Shown here piece by piece: positions 1 through 14,100 of a stretch of DNA of 64,000 nt. Source of the DNA: Phoronis australis (lineage: Eukaryota > Phoronida > Phoronidae); contig NMRA01000040.1 of the NCBI GenBank assembly GCA_002633005.1, positions 1,053,805-1,117,804 of the forward strand. The letters run 5' to 3'. Each line of letters begins with the position of its first letter. Position 1 is the first letter of the stretch. Below the pieces are notes generated by a model. That model did not search any database. It was given only the letters and a program-made list of their open reading frames with translations, and was not told the origin of the DNA. The position numbers and the translations under genes were made by a program.

Positions 1-1045
1 TAAGTCCCCCACTGAAAAACTATATTCAAAAGCTTCAATCAATTTCTCTTCCTCAGCATTTTCTAATTTCTTTTTTCTTTTCGAGTATCTCATAGTATAT
101 TCCCGTATATTCCCTTATTTTCATTTTAACCATTTACCATTTGGTATGTTTATTACTTAGATAAACATACTCTTCAACACAGGTATTTTACATATTCTTC
201 ATCTTGGAAAAGACTATTATTAATTTTCCAGAATCCAGGCCCTCTCGGTATAGAATCTTTAAGTGAGCAATGAAGTTTGACTACCGAGTGATCCGAAAAA
301 TTACAATCAATCTTAGTGAAACAATGGAGATGATCTTTGCAGTTCTTTGAAACCAACCAGTAGTCAATTCTGCTTAGTAATCTGTAGGAATTATTATGCC
401 ATGTATATTGTTTTTTGCCTGGATTCTGAAATCTCCAAACGTCAAATAGATGGAAAGACTCTGTAAAACCTTTAAGCTTGTCAATGACTGTTTGTTTATC
501 TCTAGTATCTCTTATTCCTTGTTTATCAATTTTTCCTAATGGGCAGTTAAAATCACCAGCACAAAAAATATTATCGTTATTTACATATCTTTGGAAAGTA
601 TTATAATCTTGTCCAAAAACATTAATTGAGATCTATTTTCATTTGGAAAATAAACGTCTATGAAAATATAATTATGATCATCCACATCTGCGTCAATGCA
701 CAAATAACGACCATCAGGATCTTCGATACATTTTTTAACTGTAACATTTAAGTTGTTGTTAAACATGATGGCAACACCCCTGCTGTGCTCTGACCCATGA
801 GCAGCATAGATTCTACTTCCCAACTCATGTCCCCATTTATTAATGTTAGTTATTGTACTGTATGTTTCTTGTAAAAAGGCAATATCAACCCTCTCCTTCC
901 TCAAAAAAGAAAACAAATGCTGTCTTTTCAATTCATGATTTAAACCCCTGCAATTTAAAGATATTAAGTTTAAGCTAACCATTGTCATCAATTGGGAAAC
1001 CACAAAACCTATAACTAGATAAACCTCTACAAAACCTTTCAACAA
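1..1045 (-). pseudogene. Decayed L1/Tx1-like LINE: apurinic endonuclease part of ORF2
   Basis: Read on the minus strand, 1045-581 gives the endonuclease start with LISLNCRGLN and a downstream FLQET. After one frameshift near 600, the frame continues with CAGDFNCPL, SRIDYW and, at about 280, CNFSDHSVVK. N-x(n)-QET, GDFN and SDH are the catalytic landmarks of LINE endonucleases. The next segment, GPGFWKINNSLFQDEEYV, is typical of the L1/Tx1 groups. A further stop and frame changes lie at about 174-60. The reverse transcriptase would lie left of base 1. It is an old, non-functional insertion inside the myosin intron. Confidence 0.85.
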
Positions 1046-3278
1046 AAAATAAATGAACCGTGATCACGAGAATATAGAAACCACACACCTACGAAACAAC
1101 AAAAATATACATAACTGCAAGAATTCAAGTCCATCTCCTTCGGTTCGTCTTCGCCATCTGGCTAGCCTTTTAAAGTCACAAGTTAAATATCTTCCGTACC
1201 CTTGATCACCTTTAATTAATTGACCTATCGCCAGGATTATGACAGAAGGCTTAATTGACCAATCAGAATGCAGCATTCTTGACACACCTTCGTCTGCGTT
1301 CTAAGCCGCCATTTTACCCGACAAACCACGCGTAGTCGAGTAAAACTTACTTTAGTCTATAGCTCAAGAAATTGCGCGCGAAGAATAGTGAAACGGTGTT
1401 GATATGGCGTGTGTAATCCCAACAGCCGTTATGCTGCTCCAGAATAATATTCCGTCATTTTTTGGCATGTCCTAAGCCGAAAAGTGATGTCGAAAGACAT
1501 AAACTACTGTGGATTAAACTTGGCTGTACGGCCACACGAGCTGAACGTAGCAATGTTGTTTGATTACTCAGAGGCTATAATAAACACAAATATATTAGTT
1601 CCAAGATACGCACTTTTTCAGCTTGGTGCAGGGCTATTTCAGATTTTCACTGCAGAGTTTCCTACGTCTGGCCGCCTTCGACTCGTCACCTGCTGGATCT
1701 CAGCACTATAGCGATGGCATTTTTATTTTATTTATTTTTTCATTTATTTCGGCTTAATGGACATCATTTTGTTCCATATCAGAGGTAAATTTTTGTTATT
1801 CACAAACCTGTAAGCTGGTGTTCAACTGAACTTCTCTCCTGGCCAAAATTCAGAGATTCGATCGGTACAGAGAGAGGCACTGGTTTGCTGAACTCAAAGC
1901 CTTGTTCGAGCTGTTGTCACAAAAAAATAAACAATTGAATTACTTTTTAATGTGGACCTCTAGTATACACAATGTCTGTAGAGTTAGAGAGAGCTCATTT
2001 CGAAGTTGTTCAAACATGATTATTTAGATTTATGAAACTTAAAAAAAGAATTTGAGTTATTTTTGTAAATACCCTATTTTTGCAACTACCACACCGGACT
2101 TGTAATCTTTTGTAACCATACCACAGCTTAGTGATCATGCTACGTTCAAAATTAAATGAAAGCTACCATTATGCAATGAAACTACAAAAAATGCGAAGTT
2201 CATCAGAAGGTAAGCCTAATTTAAATGTCTTCATGGTGCAAACGGACAATTCCAGGCATTAATTTGACTTAGGCACGGCCCTAGACCTACTGGAGCTAAC
2301 TGTGTACCTGAGCTATGAACCTGAGCTTTTTAATCAAAATATTTCGTTACAAGATTAAAAAAGCGTAAACAGTGCTATTGAGTCGACCTAGTCGGAGACT
2401 ACAGTACATGGGTTGTCTGTAATCTATGACCTACTTCAGGCTTCTCCAGGAGTCACACCAGTTGTGACCTATTTTTCCTTTGGTGAAATTTAGCAGACGA
2501 CAAAATAAAAATATCGGTGAATCTTCACTGATTTTGTTCAAAAGATCCTGAAACCTGTGGAATCGTACAGATAATTCGACTTTAAGGTGCATACCCAGCT
2601 ACATGAACATATTGTATCAGTGGCCTTGTCATTTCTGAGGGAGGAGAACCCCAATCGAGGGGTTCTTCGGATTTTCGCTGGCTCCTCGAGCACTTATTTT
2701 TTCATCGTAATCTTTACAAATTCCCATATCATGAACGTATGATTCTCTGTTGAAGAGCATCACCTGTTGTCTTTGTCGAAGCGTTTTCAAATAGGTCAAA
2801 AAACACTCGTCGATTCCACCAGGAACGTTGTTTAGCGACCGTGTATTTGCCTCTGACGTGTTGGTTTGTCGGGTGTCACGTGACTTTTTGCATAGGGGCG
2901 GAGCTTGCGATCGGTCAATTATGATGTGATTCAGTCCAATTACTGTCACCTTGAGCTGATTTTTCTAAGGGGTGAAAATATTATCACGATCACGTTTCTA
3001 AATTGCAGCTATGATCCACAAAACTCTAGTCCTTGACCAGCAGACGTTGATCCCATGACCTGCACACCTTAACTCTACACACTCACTGAAAACGTTTCAT
3101 ACACAATAACCAAACTTTTGTTTCTGGGACAAGATTCCGTGGCTGTGGACTAAATGGTTTGGTGCCTAGTGGTGCGGGGCTGGAGTTTGTGACCATAGCT
3201 GGAATTTAGAGACGCAGTTATGAAATTGTTTCCAACCTGTTTTGCTGCCCATTTAAATGATTTCTCGTTCTACTCCAG
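1046..3278. other. Intron sequence upstream of exon 1, no gene recognised
   Basis: No splice-bounded myosin segment is visible here, so the preceding exon is presumably left of the window. Open frames at 1484-1711 (plus) and 2629-2949 (minus) show no family I recognise and have no splice or codon support. The region is probably decayed repeat sequence; 1300-1480 is the only part with raised CpG content. Confidence 0.5.
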
Positions 3279-3535
3279 GTCAACCCTAACTACCTACTGG
3301 ATGCACTCACTACCAAGACTATCTTTACTGTTGGCGAGACAGTTGTCTCTCAGATGAGTAAGGAGGCGTCGCATGATGTACGGGACGCCTTCGTCAAGAG
3401 CATCTATGGTCACATGTTCATCTGGATTGTAGAAAAGATTAACAAAGCCATCTACAAAAAGGAAAAGGTCATCAAGAACAAGACATCCATTGGTGTTTTG
3501 GATATCTTCGGCTTTGAGTTGTTCGACAAGAACAG
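3279..3535 (+). CDS. MYO7A: Myosin VIIa exon 1 of window: motor domain, switch II region
   Basis: The exon follows a tctactccag acceptor and ends at aacag|gtaat. It encodes 85 codons plus two bases of a split Ser codon. It carries [15 protein letters not shown], the long motor helix, and DIFGFE, the switch II element that contacts the ATP gamma-phosphate. The DIFGFE glutamate and glycine are intact. Joining to 8891 gives the [17 protein letters not shown] run expected of myosins. The preceding exon is not found in bases 1-3278. Confidence 0.95.
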
Positions 3536-6500
3536 GTAATTGGTGGTGCTGCAGCTCATGATGTGCCTGTGTTATTGGGTGGTGCTGCACCTCATGGTGT
3601 GCCTGCACCAACACCAATCACTGTTTGTCTGATATCAGTTTGCACTTAGCGTCAACATGAATTATATGAATTCATAGGCTATATTTTCATTTGGCACTTA
3701 ATACAGTAGATTAGTTGTGAACAATTGGCTCTGAGGGGACTGTATTATTTCTTCAAAACAGTAAATTTCAGTTTTCTTGCTAACACCAGTTAGCATTTGG
3801 TCATGTGACAGCCATCTGTAATTTTTATGCGCCCACTTATTTATATGTGGTCACATATTGCCGGGCATCTGGGCGTCCGGCGTCCGCTGCTGTGTCTCCC
3901 AAACCCCTCTTAGGATCTTGATGAGATTTTGCAGTTGTGTTCCTATAAAGCTGACAACAGATGACGACGAATTTCGTACCTCTTTGACTACTGATGTGCC
4001 CCCTAGTGGCAATTTTAGTTTTCTACGCTTTCCGCTGTATCTTTGGAGGTTCTCAATGGATTTTCATAAAATTTGGCAGTTAGGCATCTATTAATGAGAT
4101 GATGCCGTCCTCCTGTTTTTGGACGAATTCGAGGTACTTTGCACCACCTAGTGGCCATTTTTTACTGTTTTTGGCATCTGCCCTTTTATCAACCAAACCA
4201 CTCTAGAGATGATTTTGAAAACTTGCATCTATGTTTGTCAGAATAAATATTGATTAAGTAATTAGTAGAATAGATCCATTTTAAGTTGCCCAAAATTCGT
4301 GCTTATGTACTTTTAAATCATGGGGTCAGACTTGTTGACATGTACTTTAACGTCAAAATCTATTTTTAAATGGTGTTTACAACTTTGGGTTCTGGGGTCA
4401 AAGTACTCTAGAGATTCTAGAAAATTCTGAGAACAAACTGTAACAGCCAATGATATGATTGGTTATGATCATGGGGTTTTTATTAACCAATCACTAAATA
4501 AGTAGAATATTATAATATAAGCTTAAGTCAACAAGATTTTTAGATGCGCTATAGTAGTTGAAGCATAAAGACTTGCTACAGTGTACAGAGGAAATTGTAC
4601 GACAGAGCCATCTCGTGGAAGATTCTAGAAAGGATCTTGGCAAGGGAAAGGGTTAACAAACAGGAAGTTAACTAAGAGCTTGTCACTTGCATCGTGGGTA
4701 GTAAGATACTACCTGAAGTGTTGCGTCATCAGCCAGAGACTGTGACCAGCAAGAAGAATCGCGGGTAGAAGAAATTGCCTGCAAGTGTTGCCTCACCAGA
4801 GACTGTGACCAGCAAGTACACTGTCGCTATACAGTGTGTGTAGTTCGAAGATTCACCAACAGGACAGACATCCAACAAGTGGAGAGTCGTAGCTTGGATA
4901 GCAGATAAGACATTTGATTATTTTGGTTGATTGATTAAAGTAATCTTTAAAGAGGGCGCTAGCGTAGTTACTCTTCTTTGTAGTTGATTACTTAATTAAC
5001 AATAGGTTTCACTTGTCTAATTAGGAGTTATCATATAATAAAATAATTACTGGATTTGATTATTCACTCTCCATCTACGCACAATCTCAAAGCATAGCTA
5101 CCTTTTAAACAAACCCACCGTCAATCGTCTGACAATGTTCTTACTGTGAAGAGGGTGGCTGACAATGATTTTCCGACGACTTCAACTACTATGGCGCCTC
5201 CTAGTGGCAGTGTTGTTTGTTTTTGCGCTTACGGCTGTATCTCCTAAACACTACAGGTTCTTTATTGAGTTTTACTGGTGAATTTATGTAAAGTTGACAA
5301 CAGAGGACGACAACTTCCATGCGGATCGGTCTACCAGTGTATCCCCTTGTGATAATTTTAGTTTTTTACGTTTACCTCTGTATCTTCAAAGGTCATCAGC
5401 GGATTTTCATAAAATTTGGAAGACAGGCGTCTATTAGTGAGGTGATGCTATCGTCCGGTTTTCGGTTGAATTCGAGGCATTTTGCGCCACCTAGTGGTCT
5501 TTTTTGTTGTTTTCATGTCAGTTGTTTGGTATCTACCATTCTGTCAACCAAACCACTCTTAGGATGATTGTGGAAATTGACATGTATGTTCCTAATGTGA
5601 AGAGGAGGGATGACTATGATTTCCCGACGACCTCGACAGCTGTGGCGCCTCCTAGTGGCAGTTTTACACCCATGGCTGTATCTCCTAAATCTTCTGCAGG
5701 ATCTTTATTAAATTTAGCATGTGTATTCATGTGGCAACAAATGACGATGACTTTTGGATGAATCGGACTACGGGTGTGCCCTCTAGTGGCAATTATAGTT
5801 TTTTAATCTTCTATCTTCAAAGGTCCTCAACGAATTTTCATAAAATTTGGCAGATACGCATCTATTAGAGAGCTGACGTTATTCTACGGTTTTCGATTTG
5901 ATTTGTGATATTTTGCGCCACCTGGTGGTCATTGTTAGTGTTTTCGAGTCTTCTTATTTGGCGTCTGCCCCTCTGTCAACCAAACGACTCTAATGATGGT
6001 TGTGGAAACTGGCATGTATGTTCCTAATGTGAAAAGGCAGTCTGACGATGATTTTCTGACTGCTGTGGCGTCTCTTAGTGGCAGTTATTTTTTTGCGCCT
6101 GTAACCTCCTAGTGGCAATTTTTTTTTTCGTTTTTCTTGGTTTCTCAGAAGTTCCTTGGCAGAGTTTTATGAAATTTGGTAAAAAGCTTTGACACATACC
6201 TGTTTTCGGATGGATTCGACATATTTTGCGTCATCTAATGGCCATTTTTATGTTCTAAATAAACACCCCTAGAAGCACACCTTTTGTGTTGCATTTGTGG
6301 GCACAGTTCACTGCTCTTGATAGTTTGTGTGAGTGTGTTTCCAATGTCCAAGGCTTGGAATTTTCTGCGGAAACGCGGTTTTCCGCTTTTTGCTCTTATT
6401 CCCTCCGCGCATTTTTGTTAGGTTTCTACAAAAAAAATCGGATTTGCCATAAAATTTTCGCCGTAAATTGGTTTCTAACCACGGCGTTGCCGACGACTTG

Positions 6501-9500
6501 AAAAGCGGAAACTGCTCTTTATGTTTTTGAGGAACAAAAATCGTAATTGCCGGGGCACCTGGGATTGCGTGGTTCATCAGTGGCGTCTGCATATAGTATT
6601 AATCGCGGTAAAATAGGCTAGTGCGATTCTGCGGCCAAAATTGCGTGGATCTTGGAGTAGACAGGATATTTCGTGGAAAAATAGGATAAAAGAAACGGTC
6701 AATGTGTTCGCAAGCAACAAAGGTTTGTGTTTGCGCTCTGTAAACGTTGACAGAGGGACAATTACTGCGTGTGTGGCCGAATCGCGGAGAACCACCTAAA
6801 AACGATGAACCACAAGAAAGAAAAAGGCTTTCTAAAAGGAGATTCAACCATAACCGGTAATTCGTTGGATTGGTATCGTGGGATGTGAGTGATGTATGAA
6901 ATTCTTTTGTCTGATTCCACGAGCAAGCCCGTGCCGCAGTTGCCAAGTGAGTAGGCAATGACCATCGCCTCTGTTGGCCTGACCAGAGGCGATGCAGCTC
7001 CTATAGGAGCTTCATACGCCGGAAACTTTTCGGCGAATTATGCCTCGCACCGACCAAAACATCAAAGTCACGTTGTTATAAATGCCTTTTGCGCATCATA
7101 GAGGAACACCTTAGGAGGTTGTCGATGTGTTTAATTCCTTCCAACTCGAAAAAATACTCACGTTATCAAACTTTTTCTTCGAGCAGTCCCTATTTCAGTT
7201 CCCAAAATCGTAAACTCAACATTTTCACTCGGTGCACGCCAAGAGATTTATTTAACCAGACCAAAGGTCAGAAGTTGCCGCCCTTTGCGTACGTGCTGCT
7301 GGGAACCAGCCGTGCATTTGCCGTGTTGTTAAACATTAAAATGTCAAATATGTGCACAAAGACTATTAAATGTCATATCAACAGCATTTATTTTTATCAA
7401 ATACAAACAATAATTCATTGAAATACAATCAGTTTCAAGTAACGCCAATTAAAGACAAGTAGTGGTGACAAGACCGCAATGACTCACCTTTGGCCTATTT
7501 AAAGATTGAGGTCATGAAGTCACATCACCTAGCGAGCGCGGTAAAAATTGGAGCGTGCGCAGTATAAAAATGGTGAGTTCATGGTTTTGGGAACTGAACG
7601 AGTGACTGCTTGAACAAAAAGTTCGATAATGTAAGTATTTGTTCGAGTTGGAAGGAATTAAACACACCGCCAACCTCCTAAGGTGTCTCTCTATATGCAA
7701 AAGGTATTTATAACAATGTGACTTTCATGCTTTAGCCAGTGCGAGGCAATAATTCGCCGAAAAGCTTCCGGTGTATGGAGCGCCTATAGGAGCTGCATCG
7801 CCTCTGGTCGGGCCAACAGAGGCGGTAGTCATTGCCTACCAAGTTCGCTGCTAGACCGGAGTCCGCCGATTTTCCACGTGCCGCCGAAATGAGATACAAA
7901 GTGCTATTTTCATTACTAATGTGTTTTAAGTTGCCGCTGGTGTATTCCAATTTATTTTGACATTTTTCATGTCTTATTTTTGTTGAAAAGTCTTATTTTG
8001 ACCGACTCGAGTTTTGCAGTTCAAGAGAGAAGTGGTCATGTGGCAGGCTTTGAATGATCTGATTGGTCCAAGCCATTGTTTTCAAATTCTGCTAGCCTAT
8101 TTTGAGTGTTCTTGTAGTCATTTCCAATGTCACATAGTTTGTTCTACATCAGCGTGGCTCATGAACAATTATCTCCTGTAAGTGCTGTTTAAAATTGAAA
8201 AGTTTGGCCAACGTAGGATTGTGATTGATGTGTTTTATAGTTTAAAGTATCATGGTGTTTTTGACTTTGATTTTTCCATGCTTATAGTTGGGGTATGAGC
8301 CACAGTTTTTCGTCTTGACTTTTTTCCGTTGCGTTGGAATTAAATTTTTTGTTGGAATTAAATGTGTATGTATTTCAGGCTTTCCAGATAATCTGGGCCG
8401 ATTTTCAAATTTTTTTTATAATTTTGTATCGTAATTAAAAGAACTTAAAATAATGAAAATAATTTTAGAGGTCTCCCTGCAGCAAATCAAGAATAACCTT
8501 CTGTCACTCACACAGCATATTTTGCATCATTATCTTTAATTTTAAAAAAATATCTTTTGTTGCATCTAAGTACCTTCATTATTGTTGCTGAAATAGATGT
8601 CAGGTAATGCTTAAAATGAGTGCATTTTGCCAACACGACACTGTTACAGGGCATCTTGTGATGATAATGTTTACTTTCGATCTGTTGAGGTATGGTTGTT
8701 TAGATTGCAGTGTGTATTTGGCGCAGTAAAAATTCTCCTCTTTTTTGTCATGGGTCATTCCAACCCCTGAATGTCATGATTCAGAACTTCACACAGTCCT
8801 TACACATTTTCAAAGTACACAATGTACTTTGACAAAATGTGCATTAATGGTGAAACAATAGGTCTGCAGACATGCTCGTTTGTTTTCCAGCTTTGAACAG
8901 CTGTGCATCAACTATGCCAATGAGAACCTTCAACAGTTCTTTGTCCGTCACATCTTCAAGCTGGAGCAGGAGGAATACAACCAGGAGGCCATCAGCTGGA
9001 AGCACATCGAATTTGTTGATAACCAAGATGCACTCGACCTGATTGCTGTCAAGCCCATGAACATCATCGCACTTGTCGATGAAGAGAGCAAGTTCCCTAA
9101 GGTAGGTATTGAGCTTGGATTGTATCAGTGCAGTTACAAGGGGATGTCATGAATCAGGGTTTGGGCCTCCGCAGTTAATGTTAAGTATGAATGTGCCGAA
9201 CTGTTTCACCTCCAAGTCGAAAAGTGATGTGTACTCCAGGTTAACCTTCTTGCTGCCAGAGCCTATGGTGACCCACACAACCTCCACTGCCAGGCATTAT
9301 AAAGCACCTTCTAGTGGCCATGTTACGAACTACTAACTTGTGCTTTTAATTAATCATTTTTCAGGTGATGATCATTATTTTTCAAGTTACCATTGATTGA
9401 GTAGAGTATAGATTTATCTTGTTGATTATATTTCAGTTATATAAAACATTCAGAGTAGGGTAGGATAGAAGTCTACACATGCATGTATTTTGGTGACAAA

Positions 9501-11138
9501 AATCAATCTATATGCTTCATTAACTATAATATTTTACAAGGTCTTCACTTGTTTTTCGTACGTTTCAGAATGAATTTATGGACCTGGACAAGAACTAACA
9601 AATTTTTCCTAGGTTTAACACAAGTGAACGATATTGATAAAATCAAGGTCTAATTGATCAGAAGAAAATCATTGAACTCTGACATACTTTTACATGTTTA
9701 TTATTTGAAAAACTGAATCAACAAATTCATTTTATGGAAGTATATACATGTTTACAAAATTAACAAGAAGTTAGAGTACAAGAATAAACGAGTTATGTTA
9801 TGAGTAACTGATTCAGACACAAGTAACAAGTTCAGTCCTTTTTATCGCAGGTGTTCAGTTCAGTCCTTATTACTCAACATTGTTTACAACATGTAACAAA
9901 TCATTGATCAACAGAAACTTATTTTGCGACATAACTGATAAGAAAAAATCGTTTGAAATATCGTGGAAGTGTTGTAATGATAATGTACAAATGGTTTTCA
10001 CAAGTCCCATAGATATTTGAAGGGCCCACATATATCGTCTGGTGACACGGGTGTCCAGCCTTCAAAACGCGAGTGTCACGATAATGGCTGGTTTTTCGTG
10101 GGTGTTGATCCGTGGAAATGTTCGTCTGGGTGCAAATCATTCTCATCAAATTCTTATTGAAGAAAAGTTTGAAGTAGATAACAGGTTTAGTATTCACTAT
10201 AATCCCGCGATTCCCGGAACTTCAGTAAACTCCGGACACCGCGATCGAACAGATAAGTTACTTGGGTCAGCCACCCATTCCTCGGGTAAAACATTGCCAC
10301 CGTTCTCAAGAACGGCATCCAAGTCAGCGTCCCTCATAAGTCTTCTAAAGTAAAGACTTCATACTCCTCGTCACTATCAAAATCGTTCGTAAAAGTCGTA
10401 CAAACCGCATCTGAATAACTATCGTCAAACTCATTCGCCATGCTCATGTTTACTATCTCAATACGTGTGGTTTTTGACTCAAGTATCACGTGCGCTTTGA
10501 CATTGTTGGAAGCCAGATTTTTCACTGAATGCTTTGTAAAACTAAATTTGATTGGCTTAGTCACATTTTCTTGTGGGTGTGCCTTCAAAACCAACGCCAA
10601 TTGGCTAAAATCTGACGGGTATCTTGAGGCTGTTTTCTGGGTCACATGGTTGCATATATGCAACTAGGGCACTGGTAAGGGATTAAGTTGTTGTCGCAGA
10701 ATTGCGACCATGGCAGTAAGAGGGTTAACACACAATATGACAAACGAGATGAATTACATTTTGTCTTAGTTATAAAATGAACTTTACTACTAATTGTCAG
10801 AAGCTGACTGTTGGTTTAGTTTAAAAGTTAGCTATGCTTTGTTATTGTGAGTGGATGGAGAGAGAAAGATTATATCCAGTAATTAATTTATTATATAATA
10901 ACCACTAATTAATGCAAGTAGAACCTGTTGTTAATTAAATGCACTAACAATCTAATCTAATCTCTTTATTTACAGTCAGTTTGACAAAATAAACAAACAC
11001 TAGCCAAAGGCTAATATCACCAACTGTAGATAATAACATAAAAACGTATAAATAATAAAATAATGAAAAAAAACAATAAAACCAAGCACATGACAAAATG
11101 AGAAAAACACATATTAATGAAATATCATGAAAGTATGG

Positions 11139-11171
<33 letters not shown>

Positions 11172-14100
11172 CCACACATACACACCAGATTTAAAATCTG
11201 CATACACCGCACCTACACGGTGGTTTTGTCCAAGATTAAATTCTTAAAAAGATGAAGAAGAGCAATTATGTTAGCGCCCTCTGTAAGAAAAATTTTGATC
11301 AATTAACCATAAACAATCTTATCTAATATCCAAGCTTTAAGACTCAACACTCGTTTGATGACAGTCCTGTTGGCCAGTCTTTATACTAACTTACACACTG
11401 GACTGCGGCAGTGTATTTGCTGGTCACAGTCCTTCGTGATGCAACAACACGTGTAGGCATTATCTGACTACCCACAATGCAAGTGGCAAGCTCTTAGTGA
11501 ACTTCCTGGTCATTAATCTTTGCCCTTGCCAAGATCCTCGCTAGAATCTTCCATGAGATGGCTCTGTTGTACTATTTCTCCGCTACACTGAAGCAAGTCT
11601 TATAGCTTCAACTACTAAATTCCATCTGGCTATCTTCCAATCTAACACCCAAATTACAATAATGCACTTACTCAATGATTGGCTATTAAAAACCACATGA
11701 TCTTATGGCTTTTACAATCTGATCTCAAAGATTTCTAGAATCTTCACGGTACATTGACCCCAGAACAAAAGTGGTAAACATCTAAAGTACATGTAGATAT
11801 CAAGAATTAGTAAACACGTTTGACCCCATGGTTTTAAGAATACGTGATGCACAAATTATGGGCAGTGGAACTAACTCTACTAATGTCATTATCAATATTT
11901 TTTCTGACACTAACATATTGGTCCTCATTCATGTCATCGGCCAATTCTGTTATAGGTACCTGTTTATGAAGGTATGCCCATGTGTTATGTATTGGGGGTA
12001 CTTGAAAGGTAAAAAATATGCCATTTTCGAAATATAAGCCCAGGAGCTTATAATCATAAGCTCTTGGTTTGTTTGTGAGTGTATTAGGAATGTTGTTCGG
12101 CTCATCTTTATAGACTAACCTAAAGCATTAATTGAACTAATATTTACATCAATGCTGTCATAGACACGTGGTGCTAGTTTTCCTTAACAAGTAGTGAATG
12201 AGAGTTATGTGTCTGAGGGTATCCGCTTTTCAGTCCATTAAATGACATGTTTCCCCCGACACTTTCACCTAAGCACCAATGTTATAGTGTTTTCTTTGCA
12301 TGTTGAGATGTGTGGTAACTAGTAAGAGGCCTTGATCCAGCCAATTATTGGTCTCCTTTCAGGGTACGGACACTACACTGCTCCAGAAGTTACACAACAA
12401 TCATGGCAAAAACAAAAACTACCTTAAGCCAAAGTCGTCTGTCAACTTGTCTTTTGGTTTGAACCACTTTGCTGGGGTGGTCTTCTATGCAATAAAAGGT
12501 AAGTCTTGAACTCGGTCTGTACAGTTTAAATTTATTACTGTGAAAAAAAGTTAATTATTACACGAAGTTTTAATATATACACAAAACGTACCGAGAGTGG
12601 TGTTGATGAAGTAATATCCCACAAGACTTTATTTCTCGTATTGACCTTCGGTCTCGGTCGATATGTGGAATAATGTCTTTTGGGATGTTGCTTCGTCTAC
12701 AACAATAGAGTACGTTTTGTATTTATTCCATACGCTTGGATTTCCTAAGTTTCTTTCATATTTTCGGCAGATTTTTTAAATACTTCACATAGACTGTTCA
12801 TGTGGCGCATCACATCTTATATGTATATACTAGCGCGATAGGTTACAAGTTTTCTCTAGTGAAACAAACAATTTTAAATGCAACAACAGTAATTGTGCAT
12901 TGAAAATAGTTAACGATAATATTTAATGTTGTAGTTATTAAGGAATCGGTGCCTGAGTTGCAGGCGATATAATATTTAACAATTGAATACTGAGACAGAA
13001 GTGTCATATGATTAACAGTTATGTACCAGATGTTACGTTTGGGACCTGAATGCATGTCGAGTGATATTTATACTGCTACAATTGTATTGCTTTAAACCAT
13101 ATTCGGAAAGTTTGATGACCGAACTGACTAATGATGTCGAGTCGACATGACCTGCCTTTTGAACTTTCCATGTCACAGGGCTCTGTTGAAGTAGTGCGGG
13201 ATGTGAATACACAAAACAATATCTCATGGCCGTATTCCACTCAACTGATTCAACGCGTGTGGGACAAAATTCCTTGCCTTGATAATATTAGCTATGATTT
13301 TTCTAAAACATCGAACACATTCGCATGGATTCTGTTTTTGCCAGTCACTTGAAGCAGTTAATACAATGTCTTGTGTTGGTGCTATGCACTGACTTTGTAA
13401 AATTTTTGTTGTTTGCAGGTTTTCTTGAGAAGAACAGAGATACATTCAGTTTTGATCTGCTACAGGTCATTCAGACGTCACAGAACAAATACTTGAAACA
13501 TTTGTTTGAACAAGATTTTAAAATTGTAAGTTGTTGGTTGAGATCTTAAAACAGCTGTTAATAAGAATGTACAATTCAAACAAATTGTGTTTTTGTAGTC
13601 ATTTTCATCTGCGTAGTATTGCTGCAAAGCCATCATCATATGGAATATTAACATTAATTAGAATTAAATCTGGGCCAGTCTAGTCATTTTACTTGTAATC
13701 GATCTTCAAATTATCTTTGGCATTTGCTGTTCTACTTTTGTATGAACTCAAACTTATTGTTCATTATTCTGTGTTGAAGTGTATTATGATTTACATTGAT
13801 GTGTCTTATCTCATTTTGCACTTGATGACCTTGACATTAAAGCTATAAGTTTTTTGAGTCTGAACTTAAAATTTCAATTGAAAATTGAAATTTGGAGTTT
13901 GTGGCTCGAATTTAAGGATTATCGAGTGGCAACATGGGCTAGACAATCGTCTGTGTAAACCATAGTATACTCGAGTGCAGAGTAATAGATATATAATTTT
14001 TTCTAAGTGAATTGCGAATTATCAAAATAATTTTGATTTCAAGTCCAGGGCATAGACTTCGGCCCCTGGTCATTTTATTTCAGTGTGTGCAACTAGTAAC

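Noticed and set aside
1484-1711. Possible small gene or myosin exon
   Set aside because: No similarity to the myosin motor, no convincing splice sites, no recognisable domain.
2629-2949. Minus-strand frame of 106 codons
   Set aside because: No recognised family; context is repeat-rich intron. Left as unexplained.
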